The notes: generated from the letters alone by a model not told the origin. A stretch of DNA of 64,000 nucleotides from Curtobacterium aurantiacum (GCF_018598555.1 NZ_JAHEWN010000001.1:124001-188000); one strand, 5' to 3'; shown: positions 42,110 through 51,125, counted from the stretch's first letter. Translations and numbers: made by a program.

Positions 42110-43177
42110 TCAGCCCAGGTTGAGGGAGAGGAGCGCGAGTGCGGCGTCCTCGGGGCCGTAGTCGAACATGTGGTCCCAGAACGGGTCGTCGGCCCACGGG
42201 ACGTCGCCGTCGGCGGGCGTCGCGTGCGCGGTCTCGACCAGCCAAGCCAGCTCCGGGGCGACGGCGGTCCGGAACTCCGGCGGTTCCCAGCCCAGGGCAC
42301 GTGCCGCCGTGGTGTCGAGGACGAACGGCGACGGCGACGACCAGGGCGTGCCGCCGACGAAGGCGGGCGCGTCCTCGTCGAGCAGGACCTCGTCGAACCG
42401 GTGGTCCAGGTGCCCGGCGATCGTGCGGACGATCTCGAGCACGGTCGGTGCAGAGGCGTCCGCGACGTTGAGGATCCGGCGGTCCGGTGCGTCCGCCACG
42501 AGTCGGACGAGCGAACCGATGCCGCTCGCCGCCGTCGTGTGGTCGATGCCGCGGCCGTGGTCGGCGAGCAGGATGCGCTCCCGGCCGTCGAGCACACGGC
42601 GGACGACGAACCACTCCCGCGGGCGGCCGATGCCGACGCCGTACACCTTCGACGGGCGGAGCACCGTGACCGGGGCACCGTGGTCGAGCAGGACCTGCTC
42701 GGCCGCCACCTTCGCGGCGCCGTACCCGTCACGACTCGTCGGGTCACCGTCCCCGGCGGTGACCGTGGGCTGGATCTCGGTGACCGCGCCGCCGAACACC
42801 GGCTTGTCGAGCGAGTTCGCGTGCCGGCCCTGCTCGTCGGCGTAGACGGCCTTGGACGAGACGAAGACCGTCGAGCCGACGTCCTCGAGGAACGGCAGGA
42901 GCTGCTGGGCGTCGTCACGCGTCACACCGACGGTGTCGACGAGCAGGTCGGCTCCGGGGCGCAGCAGGTCACGCAGGACGGAGCGGTCGCGGCGGTCGCC
43001 GGACGTGAACGTGGCGCCGGAGGCCGTCAGTGCATCCGCGGCGGGGCTACCTCGGCGTGCGAGGACGTCGACCTGCCACTCGTCGCCGCCCCGGCCCGAG
43101 GCGTCGAGGAGTTCACGAGCGACGGCGGAGCCGATCCCGCCGGTGCCGCCGAGGATGACCGCGCGTCTGGTGCTCAT
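42110..43177 (-). CDS. NAD-dependent epimerase/dehydratase-family protein
   Basis: The 355-residue protein has the extended SDR Rossmann motif GGTGGIGSAV, VDTVGVTRDDA, a YGAAKVAAEQ segment carrying the Tyr-x3-Lys pair, and VLRPSKVYG. These features place it in the NAD(P)-dependent epimerase/dehydratase family, acting on nucleotide sugars or related compounds. Its start carries a leaderless -10. It is followed by the P-loop kinase gene after four bases. Confidence 0.88.
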   Translation of the reverse strand: MSTRRAVILGGTGGIGSAVARELLDASGRGGDEWQVDVLARRGSPAADALTASGATFTSGDRRDRSVLRDLLRPGADLLVDTVGVTRDDAQQLLPFLEDVGSTVFVSSKAVYADEQGRHANSLDKPVFGGAVTEIQPTVTAGDGDPTSRDGYGAAKVAAEQVLLDHGAPVTVLRPSKVYGVGIGRPREWFVVRRVLDGRERILLADHGRGIDHTTAASGIGSLVRLVADAPDRRILNVADASAPTVLEIVRTIAGHLDHRFDEVLLDEDAPAFVGGTPWSSPSPFVLDTTAARALGWEPPEFRTAVAPELAWLVETAHATPADGDVPWADDPFWDHMFDYGPEDAALALLSLNLG

Positions 43178-43183
43178 GGTGCA

Positions 43184-43189
43184 ACGGTA
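43184..43189 (-). promoter_or_regulatory. Leaderless -10 for the epimerase–kinase operon
   Basis: TACCGT on the minus strand, six bases, then ATG 43177. Confidence 0.6.
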
Positions 43190-43230
43190 GTGCGGCTCGA
43201 CTGCCGGTCCTTGCTCGGCCGGCCGTGCCG

Positions 43231-44091
43231 TCAGGAGGCGAGTTGCTCGTGCTGCCACCAGTCGGCCAGCGAGCCGTCGTAGACCTTCACCCGGTCGTGC
43301 CCGAGCACCGTCAGCGCGAGGGCGTCGACGCACGCGGCGCTGCCCACGCCGCAGTACGTCACGATCTCGTCGGCACCGATCACGGCTGCGAAGGCCTTCT
43401 CGAGTTCGGCGCCACGCAGGTACGCGTTCGTCTCAGGGTTGACCAGGGTGTCCGCGGTGATCGGGGTGCTGCCCGGGACGATCGGCGGGTGGTCGTCACC
43501 GAGGGCGGCCCAGGGCGCGGCGAACACCAGGGAGGCCGGCTCTTCGCCCGAGACAGCACGGTTGACGCGGTCGTGGTCGGCCCAGAGTGCGCGCTCTTCA
43601 CCGGCGAGGAACGCACCGGCGTCGGGGTCGGTCGGCCCGGCGGGCGTACGGAGTGCGCCGACCCGCACCGGACGGCCCTCGTCCCGCCACTTCGGGAAGC
43701 CGCCGTCGAGCACCGCGACCGAGTCGAAGCCGAACGAGCGGAAGATCCACCACAGCCGTGCCGACCACTCGCCGACGCTGTCGTCGTAGACCACGACCGT
43801 CGACGTGTTCGTCACGCCGAGCTGAGCCGCGGCGACCTCGAAGCGCTCGGCGCCGGGGCGGCTGAACGGGACGTCGGCGTCCGGCGCGGAGAAGTCGTCG
43901 ATCAGGTCGGCGAAGCGGGCGCCGGGGACGTGGCCGCGCTGCTCGTGGGCATCCCGTCCGGGAAGCCAGGTGGTCTCGAACCCGACCCCGACCGTGTGCA
44001 CCGAGGCGTCGAGCACGACGAGCTCGTCAGCACCGAGGTGGTCTGCGAGCCACTGCGTCGACACGAGTGGTGAGGTCAGGACGGGGGCCAT
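43231..44091 (-). CDS. Thiosulfate/3-mercaptopyruvate sulfurtransferase
   Basis: The 286-residue protein has two rhodanese domains. The first carries LVVLDASVHTVG, GHVPGARFADLIDDFS and VVVYDDSVGEWSARLWWIF; the second has the active-site Cys near 247 in VTYCGVGSAAC. It moves sulfane sulfur from thiosulfate or mercaptopyruvate to an acceptor such as cyanide or thioredoxin. ATG 44091 is chosen; ATG 44103 is possible but lies within a likely -10 region. The end of the MFS reading frame overlaps this start antisense. Confidence 0.9.
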   Translation of the reverse strand: MAPVLTSPLVSTQWLADHLGADELVVLDASVHTVGVGFETTWLPGRDAHEQRGHVPGARFADLIDDFSAPDADVPFSRPGAERFEVAAAQLGVTNTSTVVVYDDSVGEWSARLWWIFRSFGFDSVAVLDGGFPKWRDEGRPVRVGALRTPAGPTDPDAGAFLAGEERALWADHDRVNRAVSGEEPASLVFAAPWAALGDDHPPIVPGSTPITADTLVNPETNAYLRGAELEKAFAAVIGADEIVTYCGVGSAACVDALALTVLGHDRVKVYDGSLADWWQHEQLAS

Positions 44092-45883
44092 GCGGGCCAC
44101 CATAATCTGCACCCCTGACGTGGGCCAGTGTCTTGGACACACGGCGCAACCGGGGGTGCGGGCGGGGTGCGTGCGGGATGCGCTGCCGACGTGGAACGAC
44201 GGTGTCGTCGTCGTACGACATCGACTCCGTCGTACCCGCGCGCGTGCAACAGGCGGCGCGTGCACGGAGCGACGATGTCGCCGTCGTACGACGACGACGA
44301 TGTCGTTCGGCGTCAGTCCCCGCCGCGGCGCACTGACACTGGCGCTGCGCTTCGGCGGGGATGCTCCCGGTCGTGGCGGATCCGGCGCGGGCGAGCCGCT
44401 CGACCCGCACCGACTGCCGGTTGATGAGCAGGCCTCCGGCGAGGGCGACGAGCACGAGCACCCCGGCCGAGATGCCGAACGCCGCGTGGTACCCGTCGAG
44501 CGTCGCCTGGGCCTGCTGCAGCTTCGTCGGGGCGGCGGACAGCCCGGACAGGCTGTTCGCCACGACGTCGGCGAAGATCGTCGACAGCAGCGCCGTGCCG
44601 ATCGAGCCGCCGATCTGCTGCATGGTGTTGACCGTCGCCGATGCCACACCGGCGTCGGCGCGGGCGACCCCGGTCGTCGCGGTGTTCATGGCCGACGAGA
44701 AGATCGTGCCCATGCCGAGCCCGATCACGATCAGTGCCGGCATGACGGTGCCCGCGTACGAGCTGTCGAGATCGGTGCGCAGGAGCAGCAGCAGCCCCGT
44801 CGCGGCGACCAGGCCACCGGCGAAGATGAGCACCTTCGGCCCGACGCGCGGCAGCAGGCGACCGCCGATCTGCGTCGCCGAGATCATGATCGACACCGGC
44901 ATCGGCAGGAACGCGAGCCCGGTCTGCAGCGAGCTGAACCCGAGGGTCTGCTCGAGGTAGTAGGTCAGGAACAGGAAGATCCCGAACATGCCGATCGCGA
45001 CCAGGCCGATCGCGATGAACGAACCGCCGCGGTCACGGTCGAGCACGACGCGCAACGGCAGCAGCGGGTGTGCGACGCGGGTCTCGATGAACACGAAGGC
45101 GGCGATCAGGACGACACCTCCGGCGAGCATCGCGATGGTGACCGGGGAGTCCCAGCCGTTGGTCTCGGCGTTCGAGAACCCGTAGACGACGCCGACCAGG
45201 CCGAGCGTGATGGTGATGACCCCGAGGACGTCGATGCGCGGACGCTCGACCTTCGGCGGCTTCTCCATGAAGACGAGGGCGCCGATCACGCCGAGCACGG
45301 CGAAGACGACGTTGACGTAGAGGCACCAGCGCCACGACGCGTACTCGGTCAGCACGCCGCCGAGGAGTAGGCCGATGGCGGCACCCGAGCCGGCGATGGA
45401 CCCGAAGATGCCGAAGGCGCGACCGCGCTCCTTCGGGTCGCGGAACGTCGTGGTCAGCATGCCGAGGGCGGACGGCGCGAGGAGCGCACCGAAGACGCCC
45501 TGCAGCGCGCGGGCCGCGACGAGGAGGCCGAACGAGTCAGCGAGGCCGCCGAGCACCGATGCGACGGCGAAGCCGACGAGTCCGATGATGAAGGTGTTCT
45601 TGCGCCCGAACAGGTCGCCGAGGCGCCCACCGAGCAGCAGCAGTGAACCGAACGCCAGCGAGTACGCGGTGACGATCCACTGCCGCTGGTCGGTGCCGAA
45701 GTCCAGGTCGGCCTGGGCCGAGGGCAGGGCGATGTTCACGATGGTCGCGTCGAGCACGACCATCAGCTGGGCGAGGGCGATGACCGCCAGGGCGATCCAG
45801 CGGCGGTTGCTCTTGGCGGGGGTGGCGCCCGGAGTCGTGGGTGCTGCCCCGGTGGGGGTCGGCACGGTGTGTTCTGCCGTCAC
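44027..45883 (-). CDS. DHA2-family MFS multidrug exporter with repeat-derived C-terminal extension
   Basis: The protein is a 14-helix major facilitator exporter of the EmrB/QacA type. After a Pro/Thr-rich start it has NRRWIALAVIALAQLMVVLD, motif A GGRLGDLFGRK and motif C GIFGSIAGSGAAIG. The conserved part ends near residue 510 (LINRQSVRVERLA). The frame then runs another 100 codons through the ACGATGTCG repeats and into the sulfurtransferase start, ending at 44027. GTG 45883 is supported by GAGGAGG five bases upstream. The divergent TetR regulator very probably represses it; the exported drug is unknown. Confidence 0.85.
   Translation of the reverse strand: MTAEHTVPTPTGAAPTTPGATPAKSNRRWIALAVIALAQLMVVLDATIVNIALPSAQADLDFGTDQRQWIVTAYSLAFGSLLLLGGRLGDLFGRKNTFIIGLVGFAVASVLGGLADSFGLLVAARALQGVFGALLAPSALGMLTTTFRDPKERGRAFGIFGSIAGSGAAIGLLLGGVLTEYASWRWCLYVNVVFAVLGVIGALVFMEKPPKVERPRIDVLGVITITLGLVGVVYGFSNAETNGWDSPVTIAMLAGGVVLIAAFVFIETRVAHPLLPLRVVLDRDRGGSFIAIGLVAIGMFGIFLFLTYYLEQTLGFSSLQTGLAFLPMPVSIMISATQIGGRLLPRVGPKVLIFAGGLVAATGLLLLLRTDLDSSYAGTVMPALIVIGLGMGTIFSSAMNTATTGVARADAGVASATVNTMQQIGGSIGTALLSTIFADVVANSLSGLSAAPTKLQQAQATLDGYHAAFGISAGVLVLVALAGGLLINRQSVRVERLARAGSATTGSIPAEAQRQCQCAAAGTDAERHRRRRTTATSSLRARAACCTRAGTTESMSYDDDTVVPRRQRIPHAPRPHPRLRRVSKTLAHVRGADYGGPHGPRPDLTTRVDAVARRPPRC
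44185..44310. repeat. ACGATGTCG composite repeat, second copy
   Basis: The order of elements follows about 25670-25790: an ACGAC/TGTCG palindromic block, a CGCGCGTGCA spacer, then AGCGACGATGTCGC (44268-44281), which continues as CGTCG. The 10-bp palindrome GTCGTACGAC occurs at 44210-44219 and 44283-44292. Confidence 0.6.
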
Positions 45884-45952
45884 GGCAGCCTCCTCGGAGA
45901 TGGTTGGAGGGGAGAAGGAGCGCGCGCCGTCGGGCACTCCGGAGAGCGGAAC

Positions 45953-46008
45953 CGGATGCAGGGCATCCGTTTGTCGTCAGTGTAGACCGAAACGGAAGGA
46001 GGGCATCC
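45953..46008. promoter_or_regulatory. Candidate TetR operators between MFS and TetR genes
   Basis: CGGATGC-AGG-GCATCCG (45953-45969) is a 7-bp inverted repeat. Its right half GGGCATCC (45961-45968) recurs as a direct repeat at 46001-46008. A minus-strand -10 TACACT (complement of 45979-45984) for the exporter lies between the two copies. Confidence 0.55.
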
Positions 46009-46030
46009 ACTTGTTCCCAGAAAGTGCAAC

Positions 46031-46036
46031 TACGGT
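46031..46036 (+). promoter_or_regulatory. Leaderless -10 for the TetR gene
   Basis: TACGGT, six bases, then GTG 46043. Confidence 0.6.
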
Positions 46037-46042
46037 CGGAAC

Positions 46043-46705
46043 GTGAGCACCACCGAGTCCGCATCCGACCTCGAGCGACCGCTGCGCGCCGACGCCGCAC
46101 GCAACCGCGAGTTGATCCTGCAGACGGCACGCAAGTGCTTCGCGGAGCGCGGGCTCTCGGTCACGCTGAACGACATCGCACACGAAGCCGGCGTGGGCGT
46201 CGGCACCGTCTACCGCCGGTTCGCCGACAAGGACTCCCTGATCGAGGCGCTGCTCGCCACCAAGTTCGAGGCGATGAACGACGCCGCGTCACGAGCAGCC
46301 GACGTGTCCGATCCGCGCGAGGCGCTCCGGGTCTACCTGATGGGCGTCTTCGAGTTCCGCGCCCGTGACCGCGCGCTCGCCGACGCCATCGTCCGTGCCG
46401 GGAAGGCACGTCCGTCGATCGTGCAGGAACGCGATCGACTCGAACGCCAGGTCGCCGCCATCATCGGCCGCGCCGAGACCGCCGGCGTCGTCCGCGCCGG
46501 GTTCGACTCCCGCGACCTGCCGATGCTCACCGCGATGGTCGGTGCGGTCGCCGACGCCACCCGCGAGCACGACCCCAATGCCTGGCGCCGCTACGCGGAA
46601 CTCCTGGTCCAGGGCGTCCTGCCGGGCACCGACGACACCGCGCCGATGCTCGGCGCCCCGCTCGACCGTGAGTCGATCGAGCGCGCGCTGCACGCGCAGT
46701 CCTGA
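46043..46705 (+). CDS. TetR-family transcriptional regulator
   Basis: The 220-residue protein has an N-terminal TetR helix-turn-helix (ILQTARKCFAERGLSVTLND, VGVGTVYRRFADKDSLIEAL) and an all-helical ligand domain. It is divergent from the MFS exporter, and paired operator-like sequences lie between them. Drug binding to the regulator would release the exporter gene (established for the family, inferred here). The gene is leaderless. Confidence 0.93.
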   Translation: MSTTESASDLERPLRADAARNRELILQTARKCFAERGLSVTLNDIAHEAGVGVGTVYRRFADKDSLIEALLATKFEAMNDAASRAADVSDPREALRVYLMGVFEFRARDRALADAIVRAGKARPSIVQERDRLERQVAAIIGRAETAGVVRAGFDSRDLPMLTAMVGAVADATREHDPNAWRRYAELLVQGVLPGTDDTAPMLGAPLDRESIERALHAQS

Positions 46706-46716
46706 CCACTGACTCA

Positions 46717-46752
46717 CGGGAGGCCCGTGGCGGCGCCGCCACGGGCCTCCCG
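46717..46752. repeat. 36-bp perfect GGAGGC palindrome
   Basis: Identical to the inner 36 bases of the element at 2585-2630. It lies between the converging TetR and Pmt genes and probably terminates both. Confidence 0.8.
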
Positions 46753-46817
46753 TCCGGCGGTGGTCGTCACCAGAGCGCCCAGCGCGACGGCCGTGACCGG
46801 CCGACCTGCCAGACCGG

Positions 46818-48449
46818 CTACAGCCAGCTGGGGACCCAGTAGTGCGACCGGACGAAGTCCCACGGCACCTGCATCGCCGTCCACATCGGGTACCAGTAGA
46901 CCGACGCGAGCACGACGACGCCCAGGTACACGGCGACCCAGAGGATCGCCCGCGACCTGCGCGAGCGTTCGTCGCTCCGTGACCCGAGCACCAACCCGAT
47001 CGCCGCCGCCAGCGCCATCACCATGAAGGGCTCGAAGGCGATCGTGTAGAACTGGAACACCGTCCGGTCGACGTACATCAGCCAGGGCAGGTAGCCCGCG
47101 GCGACGCCGAGCAGGACGAAGCCGTACTCCCACCGCCGTCGCAGGATCCAGAGCACGAGCAGGGCCACCGTCGCGATGACCGAGGCGTACCAGATGAACG
47201 GGTTCGCGATGCCGGTGATCGCCTCGCCGCACCGGTTCGCCCAGCAGCCGTCCTGACCGGCGTCCGTGCCGACGTAGAACATCGACGTGGGCCGCTGCAT
47301 CACGAGCCAGAGCAGCGGGTTCGCCTGGTACGAGTGCGGTGTCTGCAGCCCGATGTTGAAGTTGTAGATCTCCGACTGGTAGTGCCACCAGTTCTGCAGG
47401 CTGTCCGGCACCCAGGCCAGCACGCCCGTCCACCGATCGCCGCCCGAGGCCAGCCAGTTGCGGTCCCAGCCGTCCTTCGACACGAACCAGCCGGTCCACG
47501 ACGCGACGTAGGTCACCGCGGCGATCGGCACGGTCAGCAGGAACGACACCGGTGCCTGCTGCAGCAGCGCGCTCGACGACCAGAACTCGACCCCGTCGCG
47601 GCGTCGCATCATCATGTCGCTCAGCACGGAGTACACGGCGAAGAACGCCAGGAAGTACAGCCCCGACCACTTCGTCGCGGTCGCGAGCCCCAGGGCCAGC
47701 CCCATCGCGAACAGCCACGGCCGCCACCAGAGGACCGGGCCCCACAGGGTCGGCCGCCCTTCGGCTGCCCGCGACGCGACCCACTCGTCGAGCCGCCGCT
47801 GACTGTGCCGCCGGTCGAGCAGCAGCGCCCCGAACCCCAGGACCACGAAGAAGGTCAGGATGCCGTCGAGCAGTGTCACCCGCGACATCACGATGGCCTG
47901 CCCGTCGATCGCGAGCAGGAAGCCGGCGAGCGTGCCGATCATGGTCGAGCGGAACAGCGAGCGGGCGATCACGGCGGTGAGGAACACCGTCGCGATGCCG
48001 AGCACCGCCACGGTGAAGCGCCAGCCGAACGCGTTGTCCGCGCCGAACAGCAGCATGCCGAGGCCGATCAGGTACTTGCCGAGCGGCGGGTGCGCGATGA
48101 ACTCCGCGGCGCTCGTGAAGATGTCCGTCTCGCCGCGCACGAACCGGTCGTCGGTCGTCGGGGCGGTGTCGCCGCTCGGGTTCGCGGGCCAGGTGCCCTC
48201 GTACCCGAGGTGCACGATCGACCAGCCGTCCTTGACGTAGTACGTCTCGTCGAACACCAGCGAGTGCGGGGTGCCGAGGTTCACCAGTCGCAGCACTGCG
48301 GCGAGCAGCGTCACCGCGAGGGGCCCCGTCCACCGCCACACGGCGACCCGCCGGGACGTCGACAACACGCGCCCCCACCAGTCGTCGAGGCGCGAGCCGA
48401 CCGGCCCGCCGGGCACGGCCGTGCTGTCGTCGGTCAGCTCGCTGGTCAT
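46818..48449 (-). CDS. pmt: Pmt-type protein O-mannosyltransferase
   Basis: The 543-residue membrane glycosyltransferase has about eleven helices and the GT39 signature: an acidic pair in the first extracytoplasmic loop (HSLVFDETYYVKD, Asp67/Glu68), HPPLGKYLIGLG and a C-terminal DUF with YWYPMWTAMQVP. It moves mannose from polyprenyl-phosphomannose to secreted proteins. The pmt/rsmI divergent arrangement is conserved in actinobacteria, which supports both calls. ATG 48449 follows TAGGAT by eight bases; longer frames upstream lack coding character. Confidence 0.93.
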   Translation of the reverse strand: MTSELTDDSTAVPGGPVGSRLDDWWGRVLSTSRRVAVWRWTGPLAVTLLAAVLRLVNLGTPHSLVFDETYYVKDGWSIVHLGYEGTWPANPSGDTAPTTDDRFVRGETDIFTSAAEFIAHPPLGKYLIGLGMLLFGADNAFGWRFTVAVLGIATVFLTAVIARSLFRSTMIGTLAGFLLAIDGQAIVMSRVTLLDGILTFFVVLGFGALLLDRRHSQRRLDEWVASRAAEGRPTLWGPVLWWRPWLFAMGLALGLATATKWSGLYFLAFFAVYSVLSDMMMRRRDGVEFWSSSALLQQAPVSFLLTVPIAAVTYVASWTGWFVSKDGWDRNWLASGGDRWTGVLAWVPDSLQNWWHYQSEIYNFNIGLQTPHSYQANPLLWLVMQRPTSMFYVGTDAGQDGCWANRCGEAITGIANPFIWYASVIATVALLVLWILRRRWEYGFVLLGVAAGYLPWLMYVDRTVFQFYTIAFEPFMVMALAAAIGLVLGSRSDERSRRSRAILWVAVYLGVVVLASVYWYPMWTAMQVPWDFVRSHYWVPSWL

Positions 48450-48457
48450 CGCTGAGC

Positions 48458-48463
48458 ATCCTA
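48458..48463 (-). promoter_or_regulatory. -10 element of pmt
   Basis: TAGGAT on the minus strand, eight bases before ATG 48449. Confidence 0.5.
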
Positions 48464-48540
48464 CGGATCGACCGCAGGTCCCCGCTGCGTCGGGGCTGCT
48501 CGCGTCGCGCGGCCGCGTCGGGCGACGCCGCTGTCGCCGC

Positions 48541-48570
48541 GCCGGGCCTCGCCGGGCCTCGCCGGGCCAC
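48541..48570. repeat. 10-bp tandem repeat GCCGGGCCTC
   Basis: Two perfect units and one with a change occupy the divergent pmt/rsmI spacer. Confidence 0.7.
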
Positions 48571-48589
48571 GCCGGCGTCGTCGTGCGGG

Positions 48590-48595
48590 GACAAT
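48590..48595 (+). promoter_or_regulatory. Leaderless -10 for rsmI
   Basis: GACAAT, six bases, then GTG 48602. Confidence 0.5.
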
Positions 48596-48601
48596 GGGTG
48601 C

Positions 48602-49423
48602 GTGATCGTCCTCGCTGCAACGCCCATCGGCAACCTCGGGGACGCCTCGCGCCGTCTCGTCGAGACCCTCTCCAACGCCACGGTCGTCGCGGCGGAGGAC
48701 ACCAGGACCGCCATCCACCTCATGCGCGCCCTCGGCATCGAGAACCGTCCGCGGCTCATCGCCCTGCACGAGCACAACGAGCGGGCGAAGGCGTCCGAGG
48801 TCGTCGAGCTCGCCCGCGACGAGGACGTCGTCGTCCTCACCGACGCCGGGATGCCCGCGATCAGCGACCCGGGCTTCCCGCTCGTCGAGGCCGCCGCGGC
48901 AGCCGGGGTCACCGTCACCGCCCTGCCCGGGCCGTCGGCCGTGCTCATGGCGCTCGCCGTGTCCGGGCTGCCCACCGACCGCTTCACGTTCGAGGGGTTC
49001 CCGACCCGCAAGGCAGGGGAGCGCCGCCGGGCGTTCCAGGCGCTGGCGGGGGAGCAGCGCACGATGGTGTTCTTCGAGTCGCCGCACCGGCTGGCCGAGA
49101 CCCTGGCGGACATGGCCGTCGGGTTCGGGGGCGACCGTCGGGCGGCGGTCTGCCGCGAACTCACCAAACTGTACGAAGAGGTCCGTCGCGGGCCACTCGA
49201 CGAACTCGTCACGTGGGCGTCCGAGGGCGTGCGGGGCGAGATCTGCATCGTCGTCGCCGGAGCCGCCGAGGCCACCGAGGAAGCGACGCTCGACGACGGC
49301 GTCCGGCTGGTGCTCGAGCGGGTGGCCGCGGGCATGCGCATGAAGGAGGCCGCCGCGGCGGTCGCGGACGCGACCGGGCTGTCGAAGCGGGACCTGTACG
49401 AGGGGGCGCTCGCGGCACGCTGA
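48602..49423 (+). CDS. rsmI: 16S rRNA (cytidine1402-2'-O)-methyltransferase
   Basis: The 273-residue protein has the tetrapyrrole-methylase-like fold: LAATPIGNLGDASRR at the N-terminus, AEDTRTAIHLM, LTDAGMPAISDPGFPLV, LPGPSAVLMALAVSGL and FEGFPTRKAGERRR. RsmI methylates C1402 in the decoding centre. Its position divergent from pmt and before metG supports the call. The GTG start has no ribosome binding site and a close -10. Confidence 0.95.
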   Translation: MIVLAATPIGNLGDASRRLVETLSNATVVAAEDTRTAIHLMRALGIENRPRLIALHEHNERAKASEVVELARDEDVVVLTDAGMPAISDPGFPLVEAAAAAGVTVTALPGPSAVLMALAVSGLPTDRFTFEGFPTRKAGERRRAFQALAGEQRTMVFFESPHRLAETLADMAVGFGGDRRAAVCRELTKLYEEVRRGPLDELVTWASEGVRGEICIVVAGAAEATEEATLDDGVRLVLERVAAGMRMKEAAAAVADATGLSKRDLYEGALAAR

Positions 49424-49454
49424 GCGGGCTCGTCACGTTCGCGCCCGTCGGTCG

Positions 49455-49486
49455 GGAGGCGCGGGGCGGGCCCGCCACGGGCCTCC
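49455..49486. repeat. 32-bp GGAGGC palindrome, reverse orientation
   Basis: Exactly the reverse complement of the element at 56331-56362. It lies between rsmI and metG. Confidence 0.8.
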
Positions 49487-49543
49487 AGGACCCGGTTCTC
49501 CACAGTCCACCGCCGCGCGCGTCATCGGGGTTCCGCGCGCCCG

Positions 49544-49549
49544 TAGGAT
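49544..49549 (+). promoter_or_regulatory. Leaderless -10 for metG
   Basis: TAGGAT, seven bases, then ATG 49557. Confidence 0.6.
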
Positions 49550-49556
49550 GGTCGGC

Positions 49557-51125
49557 ATGTCCGACGGGTCCTCGTTCAGCATCACCACGCCGATCTTCTA
49601 CGTGAACGACGTGCCCCACATCGGGCACGCCTACACCGAGGTCGCCGCGGACTTCCTCGCGCGCTGGCACCGACAGCGCGGCGACGACACCTGGCTGCTC
49701 ACCGGCACCGACGAGCACGGCCAGAAGATCCTGCGCACCGCCTCGGCGAACGACGTCTCGCCCCAGGAATGGGCCGACCGGCTGGTCAAGGACGCGTGGA
49801 AGCCGCTCCTCGACACGGTCGACGTCGCCAACGACGACTTCATCCGCACCACCGACGAGCGGCACGAGCGTGGTGTGACCGCGTTCCTCCAGAAGCTCTA
49901 CGACGACGGCTTCATCTACGCCGGCGAGTTCGAGGGCTTCTACTGCGTGGGCTGCGAGGAGTACAAGCAGCCGAGCGACCTGGTCGCCGGCACCGGTGCG
50001 TACGAGGGGCAGCAGGTCTGCGCGATCCACTCGATCCCGGTCGAGGTGCTGTCCGAGCGCAACTACTTCTTCCGCATGTCCGACTTCGAGCAGCGCCTGC
50101 TCGACCTGTACGAGTCGAACCCGCTGTTCATCCAGCCGGAGAGCGTCCGCAACGAGATCATCTCGTTCGTCAAGCAGGGGCTCCGCGACCTGTCGATCTC
50201 GCGTTCCAGCTTCGACTGGGGCATCAAGATCCCGTGGGACAGCGACCACGTGCTCTACGTGTGGTTCGACGCCCTGCTCAACTACGTCACGGCGCTCGGC
50301 TACGGCACCGAGGACGACGAGGCCTTCCGGCGCCTGTGGCCGAGCGTGCACATCGTCGGCAAGGACATCGCCCGCTTCCACGCCGTCATCTGGCCGGCGA
50401 TGCTCATGGCCGCTGGGCTGCCCGTGCCGGAGCGCGTGTTCGGCCACGGCTGGCTGCTCGTCGGCGGCGAGAAGATGTCCAAGTCGAAGCTGACCGGCAT
50501 CGCGCCGTCGGAGATCACCGACACGTTCGGGTCCGACGCGTTCCGCTACTACTTCCTGCGCGCCATCACCTTCGGGCAGGACGGCAACTTCAGCTGGGAA
50601 GACATCTCGGCGCGCTACCAGGCCGAGCTCGCGAACGGCTACGGCAACCTCGCGTCGCGCCTGGTCGCCATGCTGCAGAAGTACTGCGACGGCGAGGTCC
50701 CGGCGCGCGGGTCGCTGACCGAGTCCGACCAGGCGATCGACGCCCTGGCCGTCTCCGTCACCGAGCGTGCCGACGCCGCCATCGCCGCCTTCGCCCCGCA
50801 CGAGGCCATCGCGAGCGTGTGGGAGCTCGTCGACGCGCTGAACGGGTACATCACCGAGCAGGCGCCGTGGGCACTGGCGAAGGACGACGCCAACCGCGAG
50901 CGGCTCGGCACCGTCCTGACCACCGCGCTCCGCGGCCTCGGCACCGTCACCGTGCTGCTGTCCCCGGTGATGCCGAAGGCGACCGAGAAGCTCTGGGCCG
51001 CGATCGGTGCCGGCGGGTCCGTCGCCGAGCAGCGTGTCGACCGCGCGTACGAGTGGCAGGGTGCGTCGCACGTGGTGCCCCTCGAGAGCGGGCTCTTCCC
51101 GCGGATCGAGCAGGTTTCCGCGTGA
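49557..51125 (+). CDS. metG: Methionyl-tRNA synthetase
   Basis: The 522-residue class I synthetase has HIGH at 21-24 (PHIGHAY), a connective-peptide region with EYKQPSDLV after YCVGCEEY, and KMSKS at 306-310, with an all-helical anticodon-binding domain. It charges tRNA-Met. ATG 49557 (MSDGSSFSITTPIFY) is chosen over ATG 49548, which lies in the -10 region. The short form without a C-terminal tRNA-binding domain is common in actinobacteria. It overlaps tatD as GTGA. Confidence 0.96.
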   Translation: MSDGSSFSITTPIFYVNDVPHIGHAYTEVAADFLARWHRQRGDDTWLLTGTDEHGQKILRTASANDVSPQEWADRLVKDAWKPLLDTVDVANDDFIRTTDERHERGVTAFLQKLYDDGFIYAGEFEGFYCVGCEEYKQPSDLVAGTGAYEGQQVCAIHSIPVEVLSERNYFFRMSDFEQRLLDLYESNPLFIQPESVRNEIISFVKQGLRDLSISRSSFDWGIKIPWDSDHVLYVWFDALLNYVTALGYGTEDDEAFRRLWPSVHIVGKDIARFHAVIWPAMLMAAGLPVPERVFGHGWLLVGGEKMSKSKLTGIAPSEITDTFGSDAFRYYFLRAITFGQDGNFSWEDISARYQAELANGYGNLASRLVAMLQKYCDGEVPARGSLTESDQAIDALAVSVTERADAAIAAFAPHEAIASVWELVDALNGYITEQAPWALAKDDANRERLGTVLTTALRGLGTVTVLLSPVMPKATEKLWAAIGAGGSVAEQRVDRAYEWQGASHVVPLESGLFPRIEQVSA

